Assembly (NCBI RefSeq): GCF_038433155.1
Contig: NZ_JBCDMW010000016.1
Coordinates: forward strand, 62,001-126,000
Direction of reading: 5' to 3'
Source of the DNA: Luteococcus sp038433155
GTDB taxonomy: Bacteria > Actinomycetota > Actinomycetes > Propionibacteriales > Propionibacteriaceae
Length of the DNA stretch: 64,000 nt
Of this stretch, positions 16,756 through 24,669 are shown one piece after another. The position numbers and the translations under genes are program-made. Under the pieces are notes generated by a model. It made no database searches and had not been told where the DNA came from. It saw nothing but the letters and a program-made list of their open reading frames with translations. Positions within the stretch are counted from its first letter, which is position 1. Each line of letters begins with the position of its first letter.

Positions 16756-17759
16756 TGCCCGCCATCTACACCCGCAGCGGAGACCGGGGACAGACCGGCC
16801 TGTTCGGTGGTTCGCGCGTGGACAAGGACAGCGCCCGGGTGGAGGCCTACGGCACGGTGGACGAGGCCAACACCCTGATCGGGCAGGCCAAGGCCCTGTT
16901 GCCCGGCGGGCATCCCTTCCGGGACGACGTGCACCGCGCCCAGCTGCGGCTCTTCGTGGTGGGTGCCGAGTTGGCCAGCGACGCTGCCGGCCGCGGGAAA
17001 CTGGCCGACCTGGTGGGAACCGACGATGTCTCGGCCCTGGAGCGGGTGATCGACCGCACCCTGGAGATCACCGGGCCGCCGACCCAGTTCGTGGTGCCCG
17101 GCCGGGATCCGCGCTCGGCGACCTTCCACGTGGCTCGTTCCGCCGTTCGCCGGGCGGAGCGACGGGTGCTCACCCTCGCCCACACGGATGAGGTCCGCCC
17201 CGAGCTGGTCAAGTACCTCAACCGGCTGTCCGATGCCCTGTACGCCATCGCGCGGGTGCTGGAGCAGGAGCATGACCAGGCCGTGGTTCGTGACATCGTC
17301 GAGCGCAACCTGCGGGAGGCCGGCCTGCCGACCGGGACGGGGCAGAAGGCCGCCTTCACGCTGGAGACGGCCATGCGGATGGCCGAGGCCGTGCAGGCGG
17401 CGGCCGCGCGGATGGGCCTCCCGGTGGCCTTCGGCGCCGTGGACGAGCACGGCACCACCATGCTGCTGCACCGGATGCCGGGAACCCTGCTGGTCAGCCT
17501 CGATCTGGCGCTGAACAAGGCCTGGACGGCCGCCGCGCTGAGACAACCCACCGACCGGATCAAGGAACAGGTGCTGGAATCCGGCGACCTGTATGGACTG
17601 CAGGCCTCCAACCAGGGGCGGGTCGTGGCCTTCGGCGGTGGCGAACCGATCTTCGTCGCGGGGCGGCTGGCCGGGGGCATCGGCATCTCCGGCGGCACCG
17701 TGGAACAGGACATGGCCTTGGTCAAGGTGGCCATGGCAAGCACAGGGAGTGGAAACTGA
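16755..17759 (+). CDS. pduO: PduO: cob(I)alamin adenosyltransferase with GlcG/HbpS domain
   Basis: About 334 residues in two domains. Residues 1-180 are a PduO-type adenosyltransferase, with the ATP site YTRSGDRGQTGLFGG, then AYGTVDEANTLIGQA, RRAERRV and LVKYLNRLSDALYAIAR. Residues 195-334 are a GlcG/HbpS (DUF336) domain (LETAMRMAEAVQAAAARMGL to GGIGISGGTVEQD), a haem- or cobalamin-related module. The enzyme makes adenosylcobalamin for PduCDE. The partner reductase PduS is absent from this locus, so the electron source for Co(II) reduction must be elsewhere. ATG 16755 is coupled to pduN (TGATG); a GTG one codon upstream is possible. Confidence 0.93.
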   Translation: MPAIYTRSGDRGQTGLFGGSRVDKDSARVEAYGTVDEANTLIGQAKALLPGGHPFRDDVHRAQLRLFVVGAELASDAAGRGKLADLVGTDDVSALERVIDRTLEITGPPTQFVVPGRDPRSATFHVARSAVRRAERRVLTLAHTDEVRPELVKYLNRLSDALYAIARVLEQEHDQAVVRDIVERNLREAGLPTGTGQKAAFTLETAMRMAEAVQAAAARMGLPVAFGAVDEHGTTMLLHRMPGTLLVSLDLALNKAWTAAALRQPTDRIKEQVLESGDLYGLQASNQGRVVAFGGGEPIFVAGRLAGGIGISGGTVEQDMALVKVAMASTGSGN

Positions 17760-19198
17760 TGAGTATCGACGTGGCACTGGTGGAGAAGATGGTCCGCAAG
17801 GTCGTCGGTGAGGTGGAGGGTCAGCTCGACGTGCTGGAGGGACGCTCCACCGCGGTCAGGACCCCCGCCGCCGACGACGGCACCGGGATCTTCGACACCA
17901 TGGACGCCGCCATCGCCGCAGCCGAGCGGGCCGAGCGGGAATACCTGGGATGCAGCATGGCGGACCGGCGGCGCTTCGTCCAGGCGATCCGGGACTTCGT
18001 CGTCGTGCCCGAACACCTGCAGTACATGGCGGAGGAAGCGGTACGGCAGACCGGCATGGGCGACGTGGCGCACAAGGTGGTCAAGAACCGGCTGGCGGCC
18101 ACCAACTGCCCCGGCGTGGAGGATCTGGTCACCGACGCCTGGTCCGGGGACGACGGACTGACCACCATTGAGTATTCACCCTTCGGGGTGATCGGGGCGA
18201 TCACGCCCACCACCAACCCCACCGAGACCATCATCTGCAATGCCATCGGCATGCTGGCGGCGGGCAACACCGTCGTGTTCAGCCCGCACCCACGTGCCCG
18301 GGACCTGTCCGTGTGGCTCATCAGCGAACTGAACAAGGTCCTGACCAAGGCCGGGGCACCACGGAACCTGCTGGTCACCGTCAGCGAACCGTCGATCGAG
18401 AACACCAACGCGATGATGGCCCATCCCGCGGTGCGCATGCTGGTGGCCACCGGTGGGCCCGGGATCGTCAGGACGGTGCTCAGCTCCGGCAAGAAGGCCA
18501 TCGGGGCGGGGGCCGGCAACCCGCCCGTCGTGGTGGACCGCACCGCGGACATCGTGCGGGCCGCGAAGGACATCGTCGACGGCGCAAGCTTCGACAACAA
18601 CCTGCCGTGCACAGCGGAGAAGGAAGTGATCGCGGAGGAGTGCATCGCGGACCTGTTGAAGTTCGAGATGGAGAAGGTTGGGGCCTTCGAGGTGCAGGGC
18701 ACCGAGACCCTGAAGAAGCTGGAGGAACTGGTGCTCAATGACCAGCGCACCGGTCCCCGCACGGAGTGGGTTGGCAAGCCCGCCGGTGAGATCCTCGACG
18801 CGATCGGCGTGAAGCCGCCCTACAGCTGCCGGTTGATCCTGGTGGAGACGGACAAGGACCACCCGTTCTGCCAGCACGAGCTGATGATGCCGGTGCTGGC
18901 CGTGGTCCGGGTGCCGGACGTCGATGCCGCGATCGATCTGGCCGTGGAGGTGGAGCACGGGCTGCGGCACACCGCGATCATGCACTCCAGGGACGTCACC
19001 AAGCTCACCAAGATGGGGCGGATGATCCAGACCACGATCTTTGTGAAGAATGGGCCGTCCTATGCGGGAATCGGGATCGGTGGGGAGGGCTACACAACCT
19101 TCACCATCGCCGGGCCAACCGGTGAGGGACTGACCTGTGCACGCAGCTTCGCCCGACGCCGCCGGTGCGCGATGGTGGGCGAGCTGAACATGCGCTGA
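17759..19198 (+). CDS. pduP: CoA-acylating propionaldehyde dehydrogenase
   Basis: About 479 residues. It oxidises propionaldehyde with NAD+ and CoA to propionyl-CoA. The catalytic Cys284 is in FDNNLPCTAEKE; the nucleotide-binding region is around VATGGPGIVRTVLSSGKKAIGAGAGNPP in part. The first 18 residues (DVALVEKMVRKVVGEVEG) form the N-terminal helix known in Salmonella PduP to target the compartment lumen. Its start overlaps the pduO stop (TGATG). It is the last gene of the operon and ends exactly against the stop codon of the convergent ABC exporter gene, leaving no room for a terminator between them. Confidence 0.95.
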   Translation: MSIDVALVEKMVRKVVGEVEGQLDVLEGRSTAVRTPAADDGTGIFDTMDAAIAAAERAEREYLGCSMADRRRFVQAIRDFVVVPEHLQYMAEEAVRQTGMGDVAHKVVKNRLAATNCPGVEDLVTDAWSGDDGLTTIEYSPFGVIGAITPTTNPTETIICNAIGMLAAGNTVVFSPHPRARDLSVWLISELNKVLTKAGAPRNLLVTVSEPSIENTNAMMAHPAVRMLVATGGPGIVRTVLSSGKKAIGAGAGNPPVVVDRTADIVRAAKDIVDGASFDNNLPCTAEKEVIAEECIADLLKFEMEKVGAFEVQGTETLKKLEELVLNDQRTGPRTEWVGKPAGEILDAIGVKPPYSCRLILVETDKDHPFCQHELMMPVLAVVRVPDVDAAIDLAVEVEHGLRHTAIMHSRDVTKLTKMGRMIQTTIFVKNGPSYAGIGIGGEGYTTFTIAGPTGEGLTCARSFARRRRCAMVGELNMR

Positions 19199-20995
19199 TC
19201 ACGCGGTGATGTCGAACTCCTTGAGCTTCTTGCGGTCCCGCTTGCTGCCGGCCGCCTGAAGGGCGAGGAGTTCGGCATAGATCCCGCCGGTGGTGGCCAG
19301 CTCGGCCGGGCTGCCGATCTCGTCCACCCGGCCATTGCGCAGGGTGACAATCCGGTCCACCGTCGCGATGGTGCTCAGCCGGTGCGCGATGATCACGCTG
19401 GTCCGGCCGTGCATCAGCCGGTCCAGGCCCTCCTGCACCAGCCGCTCGCTCTTGGAGTCCAGGGCGCTGGTGGCCTCGTCCAGCACCAGGATGGGCGCAT
19501 CCTTCAGCATCGCCCGGGCCACCGCGATCCGCTGCTTCTGGCCGCCGGACAGCTTCAACCCGCGCTCGCCAATCAGGGTGTCGTAGCCGTCTTCGAAACC
19601 CATGATGAAGCCATGCGCATTGGCCTCCCGGGCCGCCTGCTGGATCTGCTCGTCGGTGGCGTCGGGGTTGGCATAGGCGATGTTCTCCCGGATGGTGCCG
19701 CTGAACAGGCTGGCGTCCTGGAAGACGACGCCGACGCTGCCGCGCAGCAGCTCGGCCGGGGTGTCCATGACGGAGTGACCGGCCACCCGCACCTCGCCCC
19801 GGTCCAACCGGTACAGCCCCAACAGCAGGCTGACCAGGGTGGTCTTGCCGCCACCGGACTCACCGACGAAGGCCACGCGCTCGCCCTGCCCGATGGCGAA
19901 GCTGACGTCGTGCAGCACCTCGTGCCCGTCGTCGTAGCCGAAGCTGGCCCCGGAGAACTCGATCATCGGCTCGTCGTGGGCCAGCACTCGGGGCGCCGCC
20001 ACCACGGGCGCGGCCAGCTCGGGGCGCTCCTGCGGCTCGGCCATCACCCGGAAGTAGTCCTGGCTACCGGCGATGGCCCGCTGCGCGGTGTCCACCAGGT
20101 AGCTCATCATCTGGGCGGGCTGCTTGGCCAGGTTCACCAGCTGGATCAACAGCACCATCACGCCGATGGTGAAGGCACCCTGCAGGGTGCGGACGAAGAT
20201 CAGCGCGTACACGCCGAAGAAGATCACGTTCATGGCACCCCGTCGGGCCGCATCCATCGAATGCCAGTAGCTGGACTGTCGCCTGGTGAGCCCGACGGTG
20301 GCGTCGTAGTGCTCGGTGAAACTCGCCAGTTCCCGCTTCTCCTGCACGAAGGACTTCACCACCCGGATCTGGCCGATCACCTCGGCAAAGCGGCCGCCGG
20401 CGATGTCCACGTGGGTGTTCTTCTCACCCTCCAGCCGCTGCCACTTCTTGCTGGTGAGCGTGGTGAGCCACATGTAGGTGGGAAAGATCGCCAGCAGCAG
20501 CAACGAGATCCACGGCGAGTACCAGGCGGTGATGGCCAGCGAGGCCACCAGGGTGATCAGCATCGGGAAGAAGTTGTTGCTGAAGCTCTGCAGGAATTGC
20601 GTGGTCTCCGTGATGGAACGCTGCAGCCGGCTGATGATGGTGCCGGTCAGCGCGGTGTCGTAGTAGCGCTGGGGCAGGGTCAGCAGCTTGTGGAAGTAGC
20701 GCTGGCTCAGCCGCGCCCGCAGCCGGGCGGCCATCACGTCGCCCAGATAGCCGCCCACATTGCTGATCAGGGTGTTGGCCAGGTCGGCTGCCAGCAGCGC
20801 GACGGCCAGCCAGATCACCACCGCGACGCCGCGGCCATGGCCCTGGATCCCGGCCACCACCTCGTCGGTGGCGGCCTTGATGATGAACGGGGTGGCCAGC
20901 CCGGTGGCGGCGGTGAGCACGGAGCAGACGATGATGCCGGTGTAGTACCAGCGAAGCTCCTTCACCGCGGCAAGGATCTGGACAAGACTGCGCAC
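19199..20995 (-). CDS. ABC exporter, fused membrane and ATPase domains
   Basis: About 598 residues, a half-transporter that should act as a dimer. Residues 20-310 contain a six-helix exporter domain; the C-terminal 240 residues are the ATPase with Walker A GESGGGKTT, signature LSGGQKQR and Walker B ILVLDEATSALD. Substrate cannot be read from sequence; multidrug or lipid-like export is typical. Two adjacent GTG codons could start it: GTG 20995 has GGGAG six bases upstream, GTG 20998 only three. The longer frame upstream overlaps the divergent nitrilase gene and is unlikely. It converges with pduP. Confidence 0.88.
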   Translation of the reverse strand: MRSLVQILAAVKELRWYYTGIIVCSVLTAATGLATPFIIKAATDEVVAGIQGHGRGVAVVIWLAVALLAADLANTLISNVGGYLGDVMAARLRARLSQRYFHKLLTLPQRYYDTALTGTIISRLQRSITETTQFLQSFSNNFFPMLITLVASLAITAWYSPWISLLLLAIFPTYMWLTTLTSKKWQRLEGEKNTHVDIAGGRFAEVIGQIRVVKSFVQEKRELASFTEHYDATVGLTRRQSSYWHSMDAARRGAMNVIFFGVYALIFVRTLQGAFTIGVMVLLIQLVNLAKQPAQMMSYLVDTAQRAIAGSQDYFRVMAEPQERPELAAPVVAAPRVLAHDEPMIEFSGASFGYDDGHEVLHDVSFAIGQGERVAFVGESGGGKTTLVSLLLGLYRLDRGEVRVAGHSVMDTPAELLRGSVGVVFQDASLFSGTIRENIAYANPDATDEQIQQAAREANAHGFIMGFEDGYDTLIGERGLKLSGGQKQRIAVARAMLKDAPILVLDEATSALDSKSERLVQEGLDRLMHGRTSVIIAHRLSTIATVDRIVTLRNGRVDEIGSPAELATTGGIYAELLALQAAGSKRDRKKLKEFDITA

Positions 20996-21062
20996 CACTG
21001 ACTCCCGACGAATCGACCCCCGCCAACCTGTTGACGGCTGAAACAGTGTACGCGTGCTCGCG

Positions 21063-21068
21063 TAGGCT
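21063..21068 (+). promoter_or_regulatory. -10 box TAGGCT of the nitrilase-family gene
   Basis: TAGGCT ends six bases before the ATG at 21075, so transcription should begin at or next to the start codon. No ribosome-binding site is present. Confidence 0.5.
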
Positions 21069-21074
21069 CCAGTC

Positions 21075-21881
21075 ATGGACGAGACCACGCAGGAGCCCAC
21101 CCAGCCCGCCACGCTGCGCGTCGCCCTGGCGCAGCTCAACGCCACCGATGACCCCCGGCAGAACCTGGCCCTGGTCCGGGACCGGGCCCGGCAGGCCGCC
21201 GAGCAGGGTGCCCGGCTGGTGGTCTTCCCGGAGGCCACCATGGCCAACTTCACCGTCGACCCGCGCACCGTCGCCGAGCCGTTGGACGGCCCCTTCGCCG
21301 ACGGCATCCGGGAGATCGCCCGGGAGTGCGGTGCGCTGCTGGTGGTGGGAGTGTTCACCCCCGCCGCGGACGGCCGGGTGCACAACACCCTGTTGGTCAC
21401 CGACGGCGGCCCGGTGGACGAGCGCTATGACAAGATCCACCTGTACGACGCCTTCCGCACCCGGGAGTCGAAGACGGTCGCGCCGGGCCAGCGGCTGGTG
21501 GTGATCGACGCGCTCGGCACCCGGATCGGCCTGGCCACCTGCTACGACGTGCGCTTTGCCGCCCAGTTCACCGAGCTGGGCCGGCAGGGGGCCGAGCTGA
21601 TCTGCCTGCCCGCGTCCTGGCAGGACGGCCCGCGCAAGTCCGAGCAGTGGGAACTGCTGGTGCGCTCCCGGGCAATGGACGCCCAGGCCATCCTGCTGGC
21701 CGCCGACCAGGCCGCCCAGGACACCGGCGGCAAGAAGCCGCTCGGTGTGGGGCATTCCCTGGTCGCCGGACCGCTGGGTGAGGTGCTGGCCCAGGCCGGT
21801 GACCAGGCGCAACTGCTGGTCGCCGACCTCGACCTCTCGGTGGTCGCCAAGGCCCGCGAGGCCGTCCCGATCCTGCGCTAG
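21075..21881 (+). CDS. Carbon-nitrogen hydrolase (nitrilase superfamily)
   Basis: About 268 residues. The catalytic triad is clear: Glu53 in VVFPEATM, Lys120 in ERYDKIHLYDAF, and Cys156 in GLATCYDVRF. The fold is the alpha-beta-beta-alpha sandwich of amidases such as omega-amidase (Nit2) and deaminated-glutathione amidase (Nit1). The sequence is consistent with an actinobacterial Nit-type amidase, but the substrate is not decided. It is divergent from the ABC exporter. The predicted leaderless start supports ATG 21075. Its stop overlaps that of the convergent DUF2087 gene. Confidence 0.88.
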   Translation: MDETTQEPTQPATLRVALAQLNATDDPRQNLALVRDRARQAAEQGARLVVFPEATMANFTVDPRTVAEPLDGPFADGIREIARECGALLVVGVFTPAADGRVHNTLLVTDGGPVDERYDKIHLYDAFRTRESKTVAPGQRLVVIDALGTRIGLATCYDVRFAAQFTELGRQGAELICLPASWQDGPRKSEQWELLVRSRAMDAQAILLAADQAAQDTGGKKPLGVGHSLVAGPLGEVLAQAGDQAQLLVADLDLSVVAKAREAVPILR

Positions 21882-22345
21882 CTCTCACCGCGGAGGTGAC
21901 CGGGCAGCCAGACTGCCTCCCACAGCGGGATCTCCTGCGCCATGTGTGCCGGACGAACCGGCGGCTCGGTGGCGAGCCAGTACTGCCCAGCTTCGCGCCG
22001 TAGGTAGCCGTAGTTGACCAGCTCGCGACGCCAGAAGGCATGATCCTCGACGACGGTGTGGAGCGTGTCGTTGACCCTGACTTCCGGGTAGGTGGTCTTG
22101 GGCTGGAACAGCGAGACCAGGTGCAGCAGCACCGAGGCTCGGGCCTTGCGTCGGGCCGGGAACTGCACGAGACGACCATCCCGAATGAAGCGGTCGATCA
22201 CCACCTGGTGTTCGGATTGCGCCCGCAGCCACCGCTCGTCCCGGTGGGGTCCGCTGGCGAGATCGGCGCGGGCCGCCGTGTAATTCTGCCCGGTTTCGCG
22301 CATCCGCTCGCGCACCAGCTGCTTGAAGTCACTGTCCTTGGTCAT
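21878..22345 (-). CDS. DUF2087 domain protein
   Basis: About 155 residues. Residues 5-30 (FKQLVRERMRETGQNYTAAR) are a short helical segment seen in several actinobacterial DNA-associated proteins. The remaining part (DRFIRDGRLVQFPARRKAR, LLHLVSLFQPKTTYPEVRVND, WRRELVNYGYLRREAGQYW) is a DUF2087 winged-helix-like domain, often appended to regulators. Function is unknown; a nucleic-acid role is plausible. ATG 22345 follows GGGGAAAG. The 189 bp upstream, up to the SPFH gene end, shows no further gene. Confidence 0.72.
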   Translation of the reverse strand: MTKDSDFKQLVRERMRETGQNYTAARADLASGPHRDERWLRAQSEHQVVIDRFIRDGRLVQFPARRKARASVLLHLVSLFQPKTTYPEVRVNDTLHTVVEDHAFWRRELVNYGYLRREAGQYWLATEPPVRPAHMAQEIPLWEAVWLPGHLRGES

Positions 22346-22534
22346 GTCTTTCCCCACTGCGCAGCACGTCCCCAGCACGGCAACGCAGTTCAGAGAACGA
22401 CGACAGGATTCACGCACCCGAGGATCTGCTCCCCTTCGCCACGGCGCGGGAGCTGGGGTCCTCGCGGGGCTCGGCGTCAGGCGCGCCGTCAGCAGCACTT
22501 TGCCACAGCCGGCGCGCCCGGCCAAGTGAAATGC

Positions 22535-23197
22535 TCACGCGTCGCGAATGACCAGCTTGGAGCCGAAGGTGGCGGCCTCCACCATCCGCAGCCGAGCCAG
22601 GGCCGGGTGGTCCTCCAGCAGCTTGGCGCCATTGGCCATCGAGCGCAGCGCCGCCGTTTCCGCTCGGGCGGCCTCCAGCTTCGCCAGGCCCTGGTGCCGG
22701 GCAATCACCACCTGACCGATGGCGTGCCGCAGCTCGGCGGGCAGGGTGATGTCCTTCAGCACCACCTCGTCGACGGTGACTCCGACCCGCGCCGCCACCG
22801 GGGCGACGGCAGCCGCCAGGACGCCCACCGACTCGGAGGTGGCGCGCAGCGCACGGGTGACCTCCTCGGCCCGGTGCGCGGCCAGCAGGTCACGCAGGCC
22901 CACCTGTGCGGCCAGGTAGACCAGGTCCAGCGGGTCGGTGGCCACCTCGTGCCAGGCCACGGGATCGACCACATGCCAGCGCAGCGCCAGCGTCACCCGC
23001 ACCGGGATCTCGTCGGCGCACGGCACGTCCTGCGGCTTGAGGGCCAGCACCTGCTCACCCATGTCCACCACCACGGTGCTCAGACCGGGCCGCACCCGGT
23101 ACCGGCCGGGGCCGAAGGCCCGCACCAGCCGCCCGGCGCGGTAGGCCAGCACCGTCTCCCGGGTCTCGACGGTGAGGTTGAACAGGGATTTCTTCAT
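22535..23197 (-). CDS. SPFH/band 7 domain protein (slipin-like)
   Basis: About 220 residues. It has the compact SPFH core: ETVLAYRAGRLVRAFGPGRY, then LALRWHVVDPVAWHEVATDP and a coiled-coil-prone C-terminal part (LAKLEAARAETAALRSMANG). No clear transmembrane helix precedes the domain, so membrane attachment would be peripheral. SPFH proteins scaffold membrane complexes; a specific role cannot be given. ATG 23197 has AAGGAGGG upstream. The 5' flank holds a long inverted repeat and a tRNA-like fragment. Confidence 0.75.
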   Translation of the reverse strand: MKKSLFNLTVETRETVLAYRAGRLVRAFGPGRYRVRPGLSTVVVDMGEQVLALKPQDVPCADEIPVRVTLALRWHVVDPVAWHEVATDPLDLVYLAAQVGLRDLLAAHRAEEVTRALRATSESVGVLAAAVAPVAARVGVTVDEVVLKDITLPAELRHAIGQVVIARHQGLAKLEAARAETAALRSMANGAKLLEDHPALARLRMVEAATFGSKLVIRDA

Positions 23198-23232
23198 GGG
23201 TCGACCCTCCTTCAGGTCAGGTGGGGTGAGGA

Positions 23233-23346
23233 TGCATCGCCCGGCCCGGCGGCCGGGGGCGGGGCAGTGCCCGGCCACCGTCGCAAACCGACGGGGACGT
23301 GGGCACGGCCGCAGGGCCCCGGGCCACGGGTGGGCCGGGCGATGCA
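23233..23346. repeat. 15-bp perfect inverted repeat upstream of the SPFH gene
   Basis: TGCATCGCCCGGCCC at 23233-23247 is the exact reverse complement of 23332-23346. The arms are 84 bases apart and the interval is also rich in shorter complementary G/C runs. On the minus strand it would form a large stem in the SPFH 5' leader. Confidence 0.6.
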
Positions 23347-23400
23347 CCGGGTAGGAGGACTCGAACCTCCGAATGCCAGAGCTGTCTGCAACAGCGTCGT
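23345..23400 (-). pseudogene. tRNA-like fragment (T-arm and Cys-like anticodon loop)
   Basis: On the minus strand a perfect T-arm (GGAGG, loop TTCGAGT, CCTCC) lies at 23354-23370. Upstream of it CAGC-TTGCAGA-type pairing at 23381-23395 gives a seven-base loop with GCA in the anticodon position. The spacing between the two is too long, and neither a D-arm nor a matching acceptor stem can be found. It is therefore a remnant, or a 3' end used as an integration site, rather than a working tRNA. Confidence 0.4.
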
Positions 23401-23527
23401 CGTCGCGGCGATGCGCAGGACGTGTTCCACCGGGAGACCGGCCACGCTGCTTGCCGCGGGACACCCACAAGGATCCTCGGGAGCCCCGGGCATCGCAACC
23501 GATTTATGTCGCGGCACAATGGCAGCC

Positions 23528-24517
23528 ATGACCGGATACCTCGCCGCCCCCACCCGCTATGACCAGATGCCCTACCGCCGCTGCGGGAAGTGGGGCCTCA
23601 GGCTGCCCGTCCTGAGCCTGGGGCTGTGGCACAACTTCGGGGATCTCACCACGGGCCAGACCCAGCGAGCCATCGTGCGTCGGGCCTTCGACGCGGGCAT
23701 CACCCACATCGACCTGGCCAACAACTACGGCCCGCCCTATGGCCAGGCGGAGCTGAACTTCGGCAAGCTGTTCGCCGATGACCTGAAGCCCTACCGCGAC
23801 GAGCTGATCATCTCCACCAAGGCGGGCTATGACATGTGGCCCGGGCCGTACGGCCAGGGTGGCGGGAGCCGCAAGTATCTGCTGGCCAGCCTGGACCAGT
23901 CGCTGACCCGGATGGGCCTGGACTACGTCGACATCTTCTACAGCCACCGCTTCGACGCGGACACCCCGCTGGAGGAGACCATGATGGCGCTGGACCAGGC
24001 GGTGCGCAGCGGCAAGGCGCTCTACGTCGGGATCTCATCGTACAGCCCCGAGCAGACCCGCGAAGCGAACCGGATCGCGAGCGAGCTGGGCACCCCGCTG
24101 CTGATCCACCAGCCCAAGTACTCCATGCTGGACCGCTGGGTGGAGGACGGGCTGACCGACGAGTGCGAGCGGCAGGGGATGGGCATCATCGCCTTCTCCG
24201 CGCTGCAGCAGGGAATCCTCACCGACCGCTACCTGGACGGCATCCCCGCCGACTCCCGCGCCGCCCGGGTGCAGAACCTGGCCAACCAGCTGGACGAGGC
24301 CACCCTGGGCAAGGTTCGTGCCCTCGACGAACTGGCGCAGGAGCGCGGTCAGAAGCTGGCCCAGATGGCGCTGGCCTGGATCCTGCGGGACGCCAGGGTG
24401 ACGTCGACGCTGATCAGCGCCAGCTCCCTTGAGCAGCTGGAGGACAATCTCCAGACCCTGGCGAAGCTGGACTTCAGTGACGAGGAGCTCACCCGGATCG
24501 ACCAGATCCTGGGCTGA
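23528..24517 (+). CDS. Aldo/keto reductase, YghZ/GpmR-like
   Basis: About 329 residues. The sequence YRRCGKWGLRLPVLSLGLWHNFGD and the later LANNYGPPYGQAE, with YVDIFYSHRFDADTPLEETM, closely follow the YghZ branch of the AKR family, which includes L-glyceraldehyde-3-phosphate reductases and potassium-channel beta-like subunits. Catalytic Asp, Tyr, Lys and His are present in DLANNYG, STKAG and YSHRFD. It uses NADPH in the cytoplasm. ATG 23528 aligns with the family; an in-frame ATG at 23519 is also possible, and neither has a ribosome site. A hairpin follows downstream. Confidence 0.88.
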   Translation: MTGYLAAPTRYDQMPYRRCGKWGLRLPVLSLGLWHNFGDLTTGQTQRAIVRRAFDAGITHIDLANNYGPPYGQAELNFGKLFADDLKPYRDELIISTKAGYDMWPGPYGQGGGSRKYLLASLDQSLTRMGLDYVDIFYSHRFDADTPLEETMMALDQAVRSGKALYVGISSYSPEQTREANRIASELGTPLLIHQPKYSMLDRWVEDGLTDECERQGMGIIAFSALQQGILTDRYLDGIPADSRAARVQNLANQLDEATLGKVRALDELAQERGQKLAQMALAWILRDARVTSTLISASSLEQLEDNLQTLAKLDFSDEELTRIDQILG

Positions 24518-24531
24518 TTCGGAGCCCTCAT

Positions 24532-24563
24532 CCCCCAACGTGCAGCTGGGGGCGCCACCGTTC
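24532..24563. repeat. 32-bp direct repeat, copy 1
   Basis: This 32-base segment, beginning CCCCCAACGTGCAGCTGGGG, is repeated without change at 24674-24705. Each copy contains its own small hairpin (CCCCCA pairing with TGGGGG). Confidence 0.8.
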
Positions 24564-24574
24564 GGTGTCGTGGG

Positions 24575-24594
24575 CAAGGGGGACGACCCCCTTG
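24575..24594. terminator. Hairpin between convergent genes
   Basis: CAAGGGGG and CCCCCTTG form a perfect 8-bp stem over the four-base loop ACGA. It lies between the aldo/keto reductase (plus) and the permease (minus), so it may end transcription from both sides. A run of C rather than T follows. Confidence 0.5.
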
Positions 24595-24669
24595 AACCCC
24601 CGAACACTCGCGCGCATCGCCGCTCGCAGGTTCGCGGCTGCGCTCGTGGGAGGAAGAGGTGGCGCCTCA

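Larger units (their letters stand above)
23198..23527. other. 330-bp intergenic region between SPFH and aldo/keto reductase genes
   Basis: No protein gene is credible here. The region holds a 15-bp inverted repeat (23233-23247 and 23332-23346) enclosing a very GC-rich 84-base segment, and a tRNA-like fragment on the minus strand (23345-23400). It should carry promoters for both divergent genes, but no convincing hexamer pair was found. Confidence 0.6.

Noticed and set aside
23345..23420. Functional tRNA-Cys
   Set aside because: The D-arm and acceptor stem are missing, and the distance from anticodon loop to T-arm does not fit a cloverleaf.
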